Assembly: GCA_040391135.1 (NCBI GenBank)
Contig: JBEBYL010000009.1
Span: 1-64,000, forward strand
Length of the DNA: 64,000 nucleotides
Reading direction: 5' to 3'
Source: G025836975 sp040391135
GTDB taxonomy: Bacteria; Pseudomonadota; Gammaproteobacteria; Burkholderiales; Burkholderiaceae_B
Under the pieces are notes generated by a model. It had not been told where the DNA came from. It saw only the letters and a list, made by a program, of their open reading frames with translations, and searched no databases. Made by a program: the position numbers and the translations under genes. Shown piece by piece: positions 50,165-59,085 of the stretch (position 1 is the first letter of the stretch; every line of letters starts with the position of its first letter).

Positions 50165-50611
50165 ATGAAATTTAGCGAGTTCAAAGTTGGGATGGTCATC
50201 AAGCACGGGCCGGTCGTCGTCGAACAGGATCAGATGCTGGATTTTGCCAAATCGTACGACCCTCAGTGGTTTCACGTCGATGTCGAGCGCGCGAAAGAAG
50301 GACGCTGGGGCGGCCTGATCGCAAGCGGCTGGCTGACTTGCAGCCTGGCCATGCGCATGGCGGTGGATGCGGCCTTGCACGACTCCGAGTCGTTCGGATC
50401 GCCAGGCCTGGAGCGGCTGCGCTGGCTGTTGCCGGTGCGCCCGGGCGACGCGTTAAGGCTGGAGGCCACGGTCGATTCGGTTCGCACCTCGTCCACGCGC
50501 GACGACCTGGGCATCATGCGCTGGTCGTGGCGGGTGTTCAACCAGCGCGACGAAGAGGTGCTCGAGGTCGAGGCGACCAGCCTGTTCGATCTGGGATCGC
50601 CGGCGGCATAG
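50165..50611 (+). CDS. MaoC-type (R)-hydratase-like hot-dog protein
   Basis: 148 residues from ATG 50165. The hot-dog hydratase motif is readable as DFAKSYDPQWFHVD (about 26-39), with the D/H pair of MaoC-type dehydratases. The neighbouring conserved stretch is LIASGWLTCSLAMRM. It lies 82 bp after boxA in the same direction. A role in hydrating or dehydrating an acyl-CoA downstream of the box pathway is plausible but unproved. A strong bidirectional hairpin follows. Confidence 0.85.
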   Translation: MKFSEFKVGMVIKHGPVVVEQDQMLDFAKSYDPQWFHVDVERAKEGRWGGLIASGWLTCSLAMRMAVDAALHDSESFGSPGLERLRWLLPVRPGDALRLEATVDSVRTSSTRDDLGIMRWSWRVFNQRDEEVLEVEATSLFDLGSPAA

Positions 50612-50625
50612 CCTTTCGGACAAAA

Positions 50626-50654
50626 ACAAGGGCCGCCTTTTGGGCGGCCCTTGT
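50626..50654. terminator. Convergent terminator between the MaoC gene and gcdH
   Basis: ACAAGGGCCGCC (50626-50637) pairs perfectly with GGCGGCCCTTGT (50643-50654) across a 5-base loop. On the minus strand it is followed by TTTTTG, so it best terminates the minus-strand acyl-CoA dehydrogenase gene but can affect both. Confidence 0.88.
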
Positions 50655-50687
50655 TGCATAAGCGCTGTTCAAGACGGCGCCGGGTTT

Positions 50688-51881
50688 TTAGAAGAACGCC
50701 TGCAAGCCGGTCTGGGCGCGGCCCAGGATCAGGGCGTGGACATCATGGGTGCCCTCGTAGGTGTTCACGACTTCCAGGTTGACCAGGTGACGGGCCACGC
50801 CGAATTCGTCCGAAATGCCGTTGCCTCCCAGCATGTCGCGCGCCAGTCGGGCGATGTCCAGGGCCTTGCCGCAGGAATTGCGCTTCATGATGGAAGTGAT
50901 TTCCACAGCCGCCGTGCCCTCGTCCTTCATGCGGCCCAGGCGCAGGCAGCCTTGCAGGGCCAGGGTGATTTCGGTCTGCATATCGGCCAGCTTTTTCTGG
51001 ATGAGCTGGTTGGCGGCCAGGGGGCGGCCGAACTGCTTGCGGTCCAGCGTATATTGGCGGGCGGTGTGCCAGCAGGCTTCGGCCGCGCCCAGCGCGCCCC
51101 AGGCGATGCCATAGCGCGCGGAGTTCAGGCAGGTAAAGGGTCCGCGCAGGCCGCTGACCTTGGGCAGCATCTGGTCCGCGCCGATCTCGACATCGTCCAT
51201 GACGATTTCGCCGGTAATGGACGAGCGCAGGCCAACTTTGCCGTGGATGGCGGGGGCGGACAAGCCCTTCATGCCTTTATCCAGGATGAAGCCGCGGATC
51301 TTGCCGTCGTCGTCGCCGCCGACCACTTTGGCCCACACGACGAAAACGTCGGCGATGGGCGAGTTGGTGATCCACATTTTATTGCCGCTGACGCGATAGC
51401 CGTCGCTGGTCTTCACGGCGCGGGTTTCCATCGCTCCGGGATCGGAGCCGTGATTGGGCTCGGTCAGGCCGAAGCAGCCTATCCATTGGCCGCTGGCCAG
51501 CTTGGGCAGGTATTTGCGTTTCTGCTCTTCGCTGCCGAACTCATTGATGGGGACCATCACCAGCGACGATTGCACGCTCATCATGGAGCGATAGCCCGAG
51601 TCGATGCGTTCGACTTCACGGGCGATCAGGCCGTAGCTGACGTAGTTCAGTCCGGCGCCGCCGTATTCTTCGGGAATGGTGGCGCCCAGCAGGCCCAGTT
51701 CGCCCATTTCGGAAAAGATGGCGGGGTCTGTTTTTTCGTGGCGGAAGGCTTCCAGCACGCGGGTGGCAAGCTTGTCCTGGGCGTAGGCCTGGGCGGCGTC
51801 GCGCACCATGCGCTCTTCCTCGGTAAGCTGCGTATCCAGCAAAAGAGGGTCTTGCCAGTGAAAAGAGGGGGCTGCCGACAT
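50688..51881 (-). CDS. gcdH: Glutaryl-CoA dehydrogenase
   Basis: 397 residues from ATG 51881. It is an acyl-CoA dehydrogenase with the glutaryl-CoA-specific features FGRPLAANQLIQKKLADM and the C-terminal VNTYEGTHDVHALILGRAQT, whose glutamate is the catalytic base position. It oxidises and decarboxylates glutaryl-CoA to crotonyl-CoA in lysine, tryptophan and glutarate breakdown. It follows the ThDP-enzyme gene by 77 bp on the minus strand. Confidence 0.93.
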   Translation of the reverse strand: MSAAPSFHWQDPLLLDTQLTEEERMVRDAAQAYAQDKLATRVLEAFRHEKTDPAIFSEMGELGLLGATIPEEYGGAGLNYVSYGLIAREVERIDSGYRSMMSVQSSLVMVPINEFGSEEQKRKYLPKLASGQWIGCFGLTEPNHGSDPGAMETRAVKTSDGYRVSGNKMWITNSPIADVFVVWAKVVGGDDDGKIRGFILDKGMKGLSAPAIHGKVGLRSSITGEIVMDDVEIGADQMLPKVSGLRGPFTCLNSARYGIAWGALGAAEACWHTARQYTLDRKQFGRPLAANQLIQKKLADMQTEITLALQGCLRLGRMKDEGTAAVEITSIMKRNSCGKALDIARLARDMLGGNGISDEFGVARHLVNLEVVNTYEGTHDVHALILGRAQTGLQAFF

Positions 51882-51958
51882 AGGGGGCTCCGATTCAGTA
51901 AGTTTTCTAAGGTTCAGGTATCTGGGTTGGCGGGCCGGATTCCGGCTCCGCCAGCGCG

Positions 51959-53656
51959 TTACGACTGGGCCGCCAGGGCCTGTTCGCGGATTTTTTGCAA
52001 GGTGGTCGAGGGCGAAATGGTTTCGGGGTCGATCAGGCAATGCAGTATGGCCGGCTTGCCGCTGGCCAGGGCGCGCTCGAAGGCGGGCGCGAACTGCTCT
52101 GTCGTTTCGACCCGTTCTCCGTGGCCGCCGAAAGCCTGTGCATAGGCGGCGAAGTCGGGATTCTGCAATGTGGTGGCCGACAGCCGCGCGGGATAGTGCC
52201 GCTCCTGGTGCATGCGTATGGTGCCGTACATGCCGTTATCGATCAGCAGCACGATGATGGGCAACTGGTATTGCACAGCGGTGGCGAACTCCTGGCCGTG
52301 CATCATGAAGCAGCCGTCGCCGGCGAAGCACACTACGGTTTTCGAGGGATCGATGCGTTTTGCGCCCACGGCCGCCGGCAGGCCATAGCCCATGGACCCC
52401 GACGTGGGCGCCAACTGGGTGCCGTAGCGCTGGAAAGGATGGAAGCGGTGCAGCCAGGTGGCGTAGTTGCCCGCGCCGTTGCACATGATGGCGTCCTCGG
52501 GCAGGACGGTGCGCAGGTAGCTCATGACCTGGCCCATCTGCAGGGCGCCGGGATGCCTGATTTTTTGCGGATCGGTCCAGGCCAGGTAGCTGGCCCGCAT
52601 GCCGTCCAGTTCCCGCTTCCAGTCCGGCTGGCCGGCGGGCTGAAGGGCGGCGATGGATTGCGCGAACGATATCGGCGACACATTGATGGCCAGGTCGGCG
52701 CGGTAGACGCGGTTCAGTTCCAGTGCGTCCGGGTGCACATGGACCAGGGTTTGCGCCGGCACGGGGATGTCCAGCAGAGTGTAGCTCTGGCTGGCGATCT
52801 CCGACATGCGCCCGCCTACCAGCAGGATCAGATCGGCGTCCTTGATGTATTGCATGAGAGCGGGGTTGCCGCCCAGGCCCACGTCGCCCACAAAACAGGG
52901 ATGGCTGGTGGAAAACAGCATCTGGCGGCGGAACTGCACGGCCACCGGCAGCTGCTGCCGTTCGGCGAAGTCGGCAAACCGGTCCACGGCTTCCTGGTCC
53001 CAGCGCGTTCCGCCCAGGATGGCAATGGGTTTGCGGGCCTGCGCCAATTGGGCGGCCAGCGCATCCATCTGTTGCGAGGTGGGCGCGCTTTCAAGGACTT
53101 CGTAATGCGGCGCGTCGGCCACTTCGGCATATTCGACCAGCATGTCCTCGGGCAGGGCGATGACCACCGGACCCGGGCGTCCCGAGGTCGCCACATGGAA
53201 GGCGCGCGAGATGATTTCCGGTATGCGTTCGACCTGGTCGATTTCGGTGACCCATTTGGCCTGCGTGCCGAACACGGCGCGGTAGTCCATTTCCTGGAAA
53301 GCCTCGCGCTCGCGCATGCCGCGTTCGATCTGGCCGACGAACAGGATGAGCGGCGTGGAGTCCTGCATGGCGATATGCACGCCGGCCATGGCGTTCGAGG
53401 CGCCGGGGCCGCGCGTCACCATGCAGATGCCGGGCTGTCCGGTAAGCTTGCCGTGGGCATCGGCCATCATTGCGGCGCCGCCTTCCTGGCGGCATACGGT
53501 GACCTGGATGGAGGCATCGTGCAGGCCGTCCAGCACGGCCAGGTAGCTTTCTCCGGGAACGCAGAAAACGTGTTTGACGCCTTGCGCGGCCAATTGGTCG
53601 ACAAGAATGTGTCCGCCCAGGCGAGGGCGCAATGTGGGGTGTGAGCTTGCTTTCAT
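51959..53656 (-). CDS. ThDP-dependent enzyme, acetolactate-synthase-like
   Basis: 565 residues from ATG 53656. The N-terminal ThDP pyrimidine domain has the conserved glutamate in VFCVPGESYLAVLDGL. The C-terminal motif starts GDGCFMMHGQEFATA and ends DNGMYGTIRMHQ (GDG...N). Architecture matches acetolactate synthase, glyoxylate carboligase and benzoylformate-decarboxylase-type enzymes. No small regulatory IlvH subunit is nearby, so it is probably catabolic. The substrate is unknown. It is divergent from the LysR gene and upstream of gcdH. Confidence 0.85.
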   Translation of the reverse strand: MKASSHPTLRPRLGGHILVDQLAAQGVKHVFCVPGESYLAVLDGLHDASIQVTVCRQEGGAAMMADAHGKLTGQPGICMVTRGPGASNAMAGVHIAMQDSTPLILFVGQIERGMREREAFQEMDYRAVFGTQAKWVTEIDQVERIPEIISRAFHVATSGRPGPVVIALPEDMLVEYAEVADAPHYEVLESAPTSQQMDALAAQLAQARKPIAILGGTRWDQEAVDRFADFAERQQLPVAVQFRRQMLFSTSHPCFVGDVGLGGNPALMQYIKDADLILLVGGRMSEIASQSYTLLDIPVPAQTLVHVHPDALELNRVYRADLAINVSPISFAQSIAALQPAGQPDWKRELDGMRASYLAWTDPQKIRHPGALQMGQVMSYLRTVLPEDAIMCNGAGNYATWLHRFHPFQRYGTQLAPTSGSMGYGLPAAVGAKRIDPSKTVVCFAGDGCFMMHGQEFATAVQYQLPIIVLLIDNGMYGTIRMHQERHYPARLSATTLQNPDFAAYAQAFGGHGERVETTEQFAPAFERALASGKPAILHCLIDPETISPSTTLQKIREQALAAQS

Positions 53657-53671
53657 AGTGTTCGAGAATAA

Positions 53672-53707
53672 TGTGCGTTGGCCGCACAACGCAATTGATA
53701 AAATTGC
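53672..53707. promoter_or_regulatory. Two perfect 6-5-6 dyads in the divergent LysR/ThDP promoter
   Basis: TGTGCG-N5-CGCACA at 53672-53688 and GCAATT-N5-AATTGC at 53691-53707 stand side by side in the 141-bp divergent region. Paired dyads at such sites are typical of LysR-type regulator binding. Which dyad is bound is not known. Confidence 0.6.
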
Positions 53708-53797
53708 ACAATGTCTTGCCTATTATGCAAGACTCCGATCAACATCCGTCGCCGTCGATTCTACCGCCGGCGCGGGCATTGCACTAAGATCAGGTTC

Positions 53798-54688
53798 ATG
53801 AGAAACGGCATACCCAATCTGGGCGCGCTTCAAGCTTTCGAGGCCACCGCCCGCCTGGGGTCTTTTTCCAGAGCGGCGGAAGAGCTCTCGCTGACGCATA
53901 GCGCGGTCTATCGGCAAGTGACCGGGCTGGAGGAAAGGCTGGGGGTCCAGCTTCTGACGCGTGTGCGCCGGCGAGTCGCCGTGACCGAGGCCGGCGCGGA
54001 ATACGCCGCGCGCGTGCGCCACCACCTGGAGCAGCTGGAAAAAGATACTTTCGGGCTGGTCTCGCGTTCCGGCATGGGCCGCAGCCTGCATGTGGCCGTG
54101 CTGCCCACCCTGGCCACCACCTGGCTGGTGCCCCGCTTGCCCGACTTCCAGCGCCTGCACGGCGACATCGCGGTCAGCCTGTCCGTCAGGACATTGCCCT
54201 TCCAATTCAACGATTATCCCTTCGATGCCGCCATTTACCATGCGCCGCAGATCTGGCCGCAGACCGTCGGCATAAAGCTGTTCGACGAGGGAGAACTGCT
54301 GCCGGTCTGCATTCCGGAGCTTTTGAAGCCTGATGCCGATGCCGGCCGCGCCCTGGACGGCCTGACCCATTTGCACATGCTGTCGCGTCCCGATGCCTGG
54401 CGCCAGTGGTATCAGGCACAGGGCAGGGAATACCTGCCGTCGATGAACGCCGGACCGCGCTATGAATTGTTCACCATGACGCTGGCGGCCGTTCGGGCGG
54501 GACTGGGAGTGGCCCTGGTGCCCCGCTTCCTGGTGCAGGACGAGCTGTCCAGGGGCAGTCTGCTGTCACCCTGTGACGGCGTGCTGGCCGTCAGCGACGC
54601 CTATTTCTTCAGCTATCCGGAGTCCAGCGAACGCAGCGAAGCCTTGCTTGCTTTCGAGTCGTGGCTGGCCGGCATCACTCAACCATGA
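53798..54688 (+). CDS. LysR-family transcriptional regulator (GcvA-like)
   Basis: 296 residues from ATG 53798. The winged HTH covers about 5-65: NLGALQAFEATARLGSFSRA, AAEELSLTHSAVYRQ. A LysR substrate domain follows (about 92-296). The opening 'IPNLGALQAFEA' and 'VAVLPTLATTWLVPRL' resemble the GcvA subgroup. Divergent orientation to the ThDP-enzyme/gcdH pair suggests it regulates them. The inducer is unknown. It ends 12 bp before ggt. Confidence 0.92.
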   Translation: MRNGIPNLGALQAFEATARLGSFSRAAEELSLTHSAVYRQVTGLEERLGVQLLTRVRRRVAVTEAGAEYAARVRHHLEQLEKDTFGLVSRSGMGRSLHVAVLPTLATTWLVPRLPDFQRLHGDIAVSLSVRTLPFQFNDYPFDAAIYHAPQIWPQTVGIKLFDEGELLPVCIPELLKPDADAGRALDGLTHLHMLSRPDAWRQWYQAQGREYLPSMNAGPRYELFTMTLAAVRAGLGVALVPRFLVQDELSRGSLLSPCDGVLAVSDAYFFSYPESSERSEALLAFESWLAGITQP

Positions 54689-54700
54689 TGGAGACCGAGC

Positions 54701-56524
54701 ATGATGGGTAAGCCTTTGGTCCGGCCCAGGAACGGATTGGCCGCCATGGGGCTGGCGGCCGTGCGCGGCGGCGTGGCCCTGGTGCTGGCCGCCGCCAGCG
54801 CATGGCCGGTTTTCGCCGCCGCCCGCGTTGATGCCGGGCAGGCGGCGCCCGTCCAGGCCAAAGAGGACATACAGCCCGAAGCGGGCACCGGCCTGGCGCA
54901 GCGCCAGCTTGTGCGGGCGCGCGACTATATGATCAGCAGCGCCAATCCCCTGGCCAGCCAGGCCGGCGCCCGCATCCTGGATCAAGGCGGAAGCGCGACC
55001 GACGCCCTGATCGCGGCGCAGATGGTGCTTAACCTGGTCGAGCCGCAATCTTCGGGGATAGGCGGCGGCGCCTTCATCGTCCGCTACGATGCCAAGCAGG
55101 GGGTGGTGCAGTCCTATGATGGCCGCGAAACGGCGCCCGCCGCCGCGCGCAGCGATCGCTTCATGAAGGACGGCAAGGCCATGCCTTTTTGGGAGGCGGT
55201 CAACAGCGGCCGCTCTGTGGGAGTGCCTGGAGTCGTGGCGGCTCTTGGGCTGATGCACCAGCAGCACGGCCGTACAAGCTGGGCCAGCCTGTTTCAGCCG
55301 GCCATCGATCTGGCCGAGAAAGGCTTTGCGGTTTCGCCGCGCCTGCATGCCTTGCTGGAAGACAATCAGGCCTTGCGCCGGCAAGCCGCGGCGGCCGCTT
55401 ATTTCTATGATGCGCGGGGCGAACCCTGGCCGGTGGGCCACGTCTTGAAGAATCCCGCATTCGTGTCCTTGCTGCGCCGCATCGCCCAAGGCGGACCGCG
55501 GGCCTTCTATGAAGGCGCGGTGGCGCGGGACATCGTCGACGCGGTGGCCGCGCACGCCGTGCCGGGGGATCTAAGCCTGGCGGACATGTCCGGCTATCGG
55601 GCCAAGGCGCGCGCGCCGCTGTGCGCGCCCTACAAGGCCTATACCCTGTGCGGCATGCCGCCGCCCAGTTCAGGTCCGCTGGCCGTGATCCAGATGCTGG
55701 AAATCCTGTCGCATACCCCGATCGCGCGTCTGGCGCCCACTTCGCTCGAGGCGGTCCATTATTTCTCCGAGGCGGGCAAGCTGGCCTTTGCGGACCGCGA
55801 CATCTACCTGGCCGATCCGGATTTTATCGACGTGCCGGTAAAAGGCCTGCTGGACAAGCGCTACCTGACCCTGCGGGCGGGGCTGATAAAGCCGGACGCC
55901 ACCATAGGGCGGGCGCCCGCGGGCGACCCTGTGGGCTTGAAGGCGGTCCGGGGCCAGGACGATTCCCCCGAACTGCCTTCCACCAGCCATGTCGTGGCGG
56001 TGGACCGCGCGGGCAATGTCGTGTCCATGACCAGTTCGATAGAAACGGCCTTTGGCAGCAAGATCTTTGTCGACGGCTTTCTGCTGAACAACCAGCTGAC
56101 GGACTTCTCGCTGTCTAACGTGGATGCGCAAGGCAAACCCGTGGCCAACCGGCTGGAGCCGCTGAAGCGGCCGCGCAGCTCAATGGCGCCCATGCTGGTG
56201 CTCAAGGATGGCAAGCCTTATATGGCCATCGGCTCGCCGGGCGGCGCGGCCATCATCAACTATGTGGCAAAAACCTTGTTGGGCGTGCTGGACTGGGGCC
56301 TGGACATACAGCAGGCGATCGACCTGCCCAACTACGGCAGCCGCAACCGCTTTACCGAACTGGAAAAAGGCCGGCTGCATGACCTGGCCGCGCCCCTGAG
56401 GGCCATGGGCCACGAAGTGCGCGAGGTCGAGTTCCCCAGTGGATTGCAAGGCATCGTGCTTACGCCCGACGGCCTGGAAGGGGGAGCGGACCCGCGGCGC
56501 GAAGGCGTCGCGGCAGGAGGCTAA
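54701..56524 (+). CDS. ggt: Gamma-glutamyltransferase
   Basis: 607 residues. An N-terminal signal sequence (AAVRGGVALVLAAASAWPVFA, seen around 15-35) directs it to the periplasm. The self-cleavage site and nucleophilic threonine are in PSTSHVVAVDRAGN near residue 425. LLNNQLTDFS and GSPGGAAIINYV follow. It hydrolyses or transfers the gamma-glutamyl group of glutathione. It overlaps purU convergently by four bases. Confidence 0.93.
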   Translation: MMGKPLVRPRNGLAAMGLAAVRGGVALVLAAASAWPVFAAARVDAGQAAPVQAKEDIQPEAGTGLAQRQLVRARDYMISSANPLASQAGARILDQGGSATDALIAAQMVLNLVEPQSSGIGGGAFIVRYDAKQGVVQSYDGRETAPAAARSDRFMKDGKAMPFWEAVNSGRSVGVPGVVAALGLMHQQHGRTSWASLFQPAIDLAEKGFAVSPRLHALLEDNQALRRQAAAAAYFYDARGEPWPVGHVLKNPAFVSLLRRIAQGGPRAFYEGAVARDIVDAVAAHAVPGDLSLADMSGYRAKARAPLCAPYKAYTLCGMPPPSSGPLAVIQMLEILSHTPIARLAPTSLEAVHYFSEAGKLAFADRDIYLADPDFIDVPVKGLLDKRYLTLRAGLIKPDATIGRAPAGDPVGLKAVRGQDDSPELPSTSHVVAVDRAGNVVSMTSSIETAFGSKIFVDGFLLNNQLTDFSLSNVDAQGKPVANRLEPLKRPRSSMAPMLVLKDGKPYMAIGSPGGAAIINYVAKTLLGVLDWGLDIQQAIDLPNYGSRNRFTELEKGRLHDLAAPLRAMGHEVREVEFPSGLQGIVLTPDGLEGGADPRREGVAAGG

Positions 56525-57369
56525 CGGAAGACCACCGTGCGCTGGCCGTTCAGCAAGATGCGGTGCTCCACGTGCGAGCGTACGGCGCGTGCCAGCACCA
56601 GGGATTCCACATCGCTGCCCACCTGCGTCAGGTCGTGGGCGCTCATGGCGTGATCCACCCGCTCGATGTCCTGCTCGATGATGGGACCTTCGTCCAGGTC
56701 GGCGGTCACGTAATGGGCCGTAGCGCCTATGATCTTCACACCCCGCGTGTGGGCCTGGTGGTAGGGGCGGGCGCCCTTGAAGCTGGGCAGGAAGCTATGG
56801 TGAATATTGATGGCCTTGCCCGACAGCGCCCTGCACAGCGTATCCGTCAGTATTTGCATGTAGCGCGCCAACACGACCAGGTCGACGTTTTCCCGCGCCA
56901 CGATATTCAGTATCTGCTGCTCCTGTTCGGCGCGCGTATCCGCATTCACCGGCAGGTGGTGGAAGGGTATGCCGTAGGCATGAGCCATCCCGGCGAAGTC
57001 CGGGTGGTTGGACACGATGCCGGCAATCTCCACCGGCAACTGCCCGCTGTGGGTGCGGAACAGCAGGTCGTTCAGGCAATGGCCCTGGCGGCTGACCAGA
57101 ATCAGCAGTCGGCTTTTTCGCTGGGCGTCGTAAATTTTTGCCTGCATGCCGAACTTGGCCGCCACGGACGAAAAAGAGGCTTCCAGGTCCGGTACGGCGG
57201 CCGGCTCGGGCAGCACGAAATGGACGCGCAGGAAAAAGCGCTGTGTTTCCAGGTCGCCGAACTGCTGTGCGTCGATGATGTTGCCATGCAGGTCCAGCAG
57301 CCAGCTGCTGACGCTGTGTACGATGCCGGTGCGGTCCGGGCAGGAAAGGGTCAGGATGTAGTCGTTCAT
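56521..57369 (-). CDS. purU: Formyltetrahydrofolate deformylase
   Basis: 282 residues. An N-terminal ACT domain (YILTLSCPDRTGIVHSVSSW) is followed by a formyl-hydrolase domain with NIHHSFLPSFKGARPYHQA and the catalytic asparagine/histidine/aspartate set. It releases formate from 10-formyl-THF, balancing one-carbon pools. BoxC also releases formate, so the window encodes two formate sources. It is 23 bp downstream of the LhgO-like gene. Confidence 0.96.
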   Translation of the reverse strand: MNDYILTLSCPDRTGIVHSVSSWLLDLHGNIIDAQQFGDLETQRFFLRVHFVLPEPAAVPDLEASFSSVAAKFGMQAKIYDAQRKSRLLILVSRQGHCLNDLLFRTHSGQLPVEIAGIVSNHPDFAGMAHAYGIPFHHLPVNADTRAEQEQQILNIVARENVDLVVLARYMQILTDTLCRALSGKAINIHHSFLPSFKGARPYHQAHTRGVKIIGATAHYVTADLDEGPIIEQDIERVDHAMSAHDLTQVGSDVESLVLARAVRSHVEHRILLNGQRTVVFR

Positions 57370-57391
57370 GTGTGATGCAGCTGGCGATGCG

Positions 57392-58507
57392 CTAAGCGGG
57401 TAACTGGAGTGAGGCGTTGACTTTCTGTGCGATGGCCAGGCAGGCCGTCAGGGCGGGTGATTCCAGGCCGAACAGGTTCACCAATTGCGGGATGCCATGC
57501 GATGAAGGGCCGGCAATGATGAAATCGGCGGCCGGCGAGCCCGGACCGACGATCTTGGGGCGGATGCCGGTGTAGCCCGGATTCAGCGCGCCGTCCGGCA
57601 ATGCCGGCCAATAGCTGCGCACCGCCTCGTAGAAGGCGTCGGCCCGCCGGGCATCCAGCGTGTAATCCTCATGGTCCACCCATTCCGTGTCGGGGCCGAA
57701 CTTGGCCTGGCCGCCCATGTCCAGGGTCAGATGCACGCCCAGGCCTGCGTCGTTGGGCATGGGATAGATCAATCGGCCGAAGGGTGAACGGCCGGCCAAT
57801 GTGAAATAGTTGCCCTTGCAGAAATAGGCGGTAGGTATCAGCTCTTCGGGCTGGCCGCGCAGCTTGCGCGCCGTCATGGGCGCCGACAGTCCGGTGGAAT
57901 TGATGACGCAGTTGGCGGTCAGTTCCATGGGCTCGTCGCCCTTGAATTCCAGATGGAATTCGCCGGAGTCCAGTATGCGGCCTGCGCTGAATTCAGTGTG
58001 GAAGACGCATTGGGCGCCCCGGTTTTCGGCGTCGCCCTGCAAAGCCAGCATAAGCGCATGGCTGTCGATGATGCCGGTCGAGGGCGATACCAGCGCGGCA
58101 TCGCAGACCAGGGCGGGTTCAAGCTCGCGCGCTTCGGCGCCGCTGATGCGGTACAGATCATCGACACCGTTAAGCCTGGCCTGGTCGGCAATATGCTGGA
58201 GCTTCGCGCTTTGCTCCGGCGTGGCGGCCACGATAAGCTTGCCCAGCCGCTTGTGCGGTATGCCGCGTTCCGCGCAATAGGCGTAAAGCATTTCCTTGCC
58301 GCTGACGCACAGCTGCGCCTTCAGGCTGCCCGGCGCATAGTAGATGCCCGCATGGATGACTTCGGAATTGCGCGAGCTGGTGCCGGTGCCGATGGCCTCG
58401 GTGGCTTCCACCACCAGAACCTCGCGTCCGGACAAGGCCAGTTCGCGCGCCACGGCAAGTCCTACGACGCCTGCTCCCAGGACGACACAATCTATATCTG
58501 CTGCCAT
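57392..58507 (-). CDS. FAD-dependent oxidoreductase, L-2-hydroxyglutarate dehydrogenase-like
   Basis: 371 residues. The FAD dinucleotide loop is LGAGVVGLAVARELALSG at about 10-27. SSRNSEVIHAGIYYAPGSLK at about 43-62 is the signature of LhgO/L2HGDH-type enzymes. It would oxidise L-2-hydroxyglutarate or a similar hydroxy acid. Close homologues act on other substrates, so the symbol is withheld. With gcdH 6 kb away it could belong to glutarate turnover. CsiD is not present here. Confidence 0.82.
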   Translation of the reverse strand: MAADIDCVVLGAGVVGLAVARELALSGREVLVVEATEAIGTGTSSRNSEVIHAGIYYAPGSLKAQLCVSGKEMLYAYCAERGIPHKRLGKLIVAATPEQSAKLQHIADQARLNGVDDLYRISGAEARELEPALVCDAALVSPSTGIIDSHALMLALQGDAENRGAQCVFHTEFSAGRILDSGEFHLEFKGDEPMELTANCVINSTGLSAPMTARKLRGQPEELIPTAYFCKGNYFTLAGRSPFGRLIYPMPNDAGLGVHLTLDMGGQAKFGPDTEWVDHEDYTLDARRADAFYEAVRSYWPALPDGALNPGYTGIRPKIVGPGSPAADFIIAGPSSHGIPQLVNLFGLESPALTACLAIAQKVNASLQLPA

Positions 58508-58540
58508 AATTTTCTACATCAAAAAAGCCGACGGCCAAGC

Positions 58541-59062
58541 TCAGTTGCTGGACAACGGCTCGGTCGAAGGGGTTAGATCAAAGTCGCCAGCATGGTAAAC
58601 CAAAGGCTGGCCGAAATTACGATGGCAATGCTCCACCTGCCCGATGAAAATCGTGTGATCGCCCGCATCGTGCTGGGTCAGGTTGTAGCATTCGAACCAG
58701 GCGGCGCATTCGGGCGCATCCAGCATCAGCGTCCCGCCGGGCGCGCGCGTCAGCGCCAAGCCCTTGAAGCGCTCCGCCTGAGCGCCCTGCGCGAAACGTT
58801 TCGCCAGCGACAGCTGGGGCGCGGCCAGCACATGGATCACATAACGGCGCGCCTGCAGAAAATGCGCCAGCGACGACGCCTTCTTCGACAGGGTCCACAG
58901 GATCATGGGCGGCTCCAGGGAGACCGAATTGAACGAGCTTATGGTCAAGCCCACGGGACAGCCCTCTTCGGCTTCGGTCGTGATGACCGTTACCCCGGTG
59001 GCAAAGCGGCCTAATGCTGATCGGAAGAAGCGGGAATCGAAGTCGGGTGGAGTCGCTGTCAT
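58541..59062 (-). CDS. Flavin reductase-like (split-barrel) protein
   Basis: 173 residues from ATG 59062. The flavin-binding pattern of FMN reductases of two-component monooxygenases is present: GRFATGVTVITTEAEEG, LTISSFNSVSLEPPMILWTL, YVIHVLA and the C-terminal HFG-like region FGQPLVYHAGDF. It would supply reduced flavin to a monooxygenase. No partner oxygenase is adjacent. Confidence 0.87.
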   Translation of the reverse strand: MTATPPDFDSRFFRSALGRFATGVTVITTEAEEGCPVGLTISSFNSVSLEPPMILWTLSKKASSLAHFLQARRYVIHVLAAPQLSLAKRFAQGAQAERFKGLALTRAPGGTLMLDAPECAAWFECYNLTQHDAGDHTIFIGQVEHCHRNFGQPLVYHAGDFDLTPSTEPLSSN

Positions 59063-59085
59063 ACGGTTGAGGCCGGCAGCCGCGG

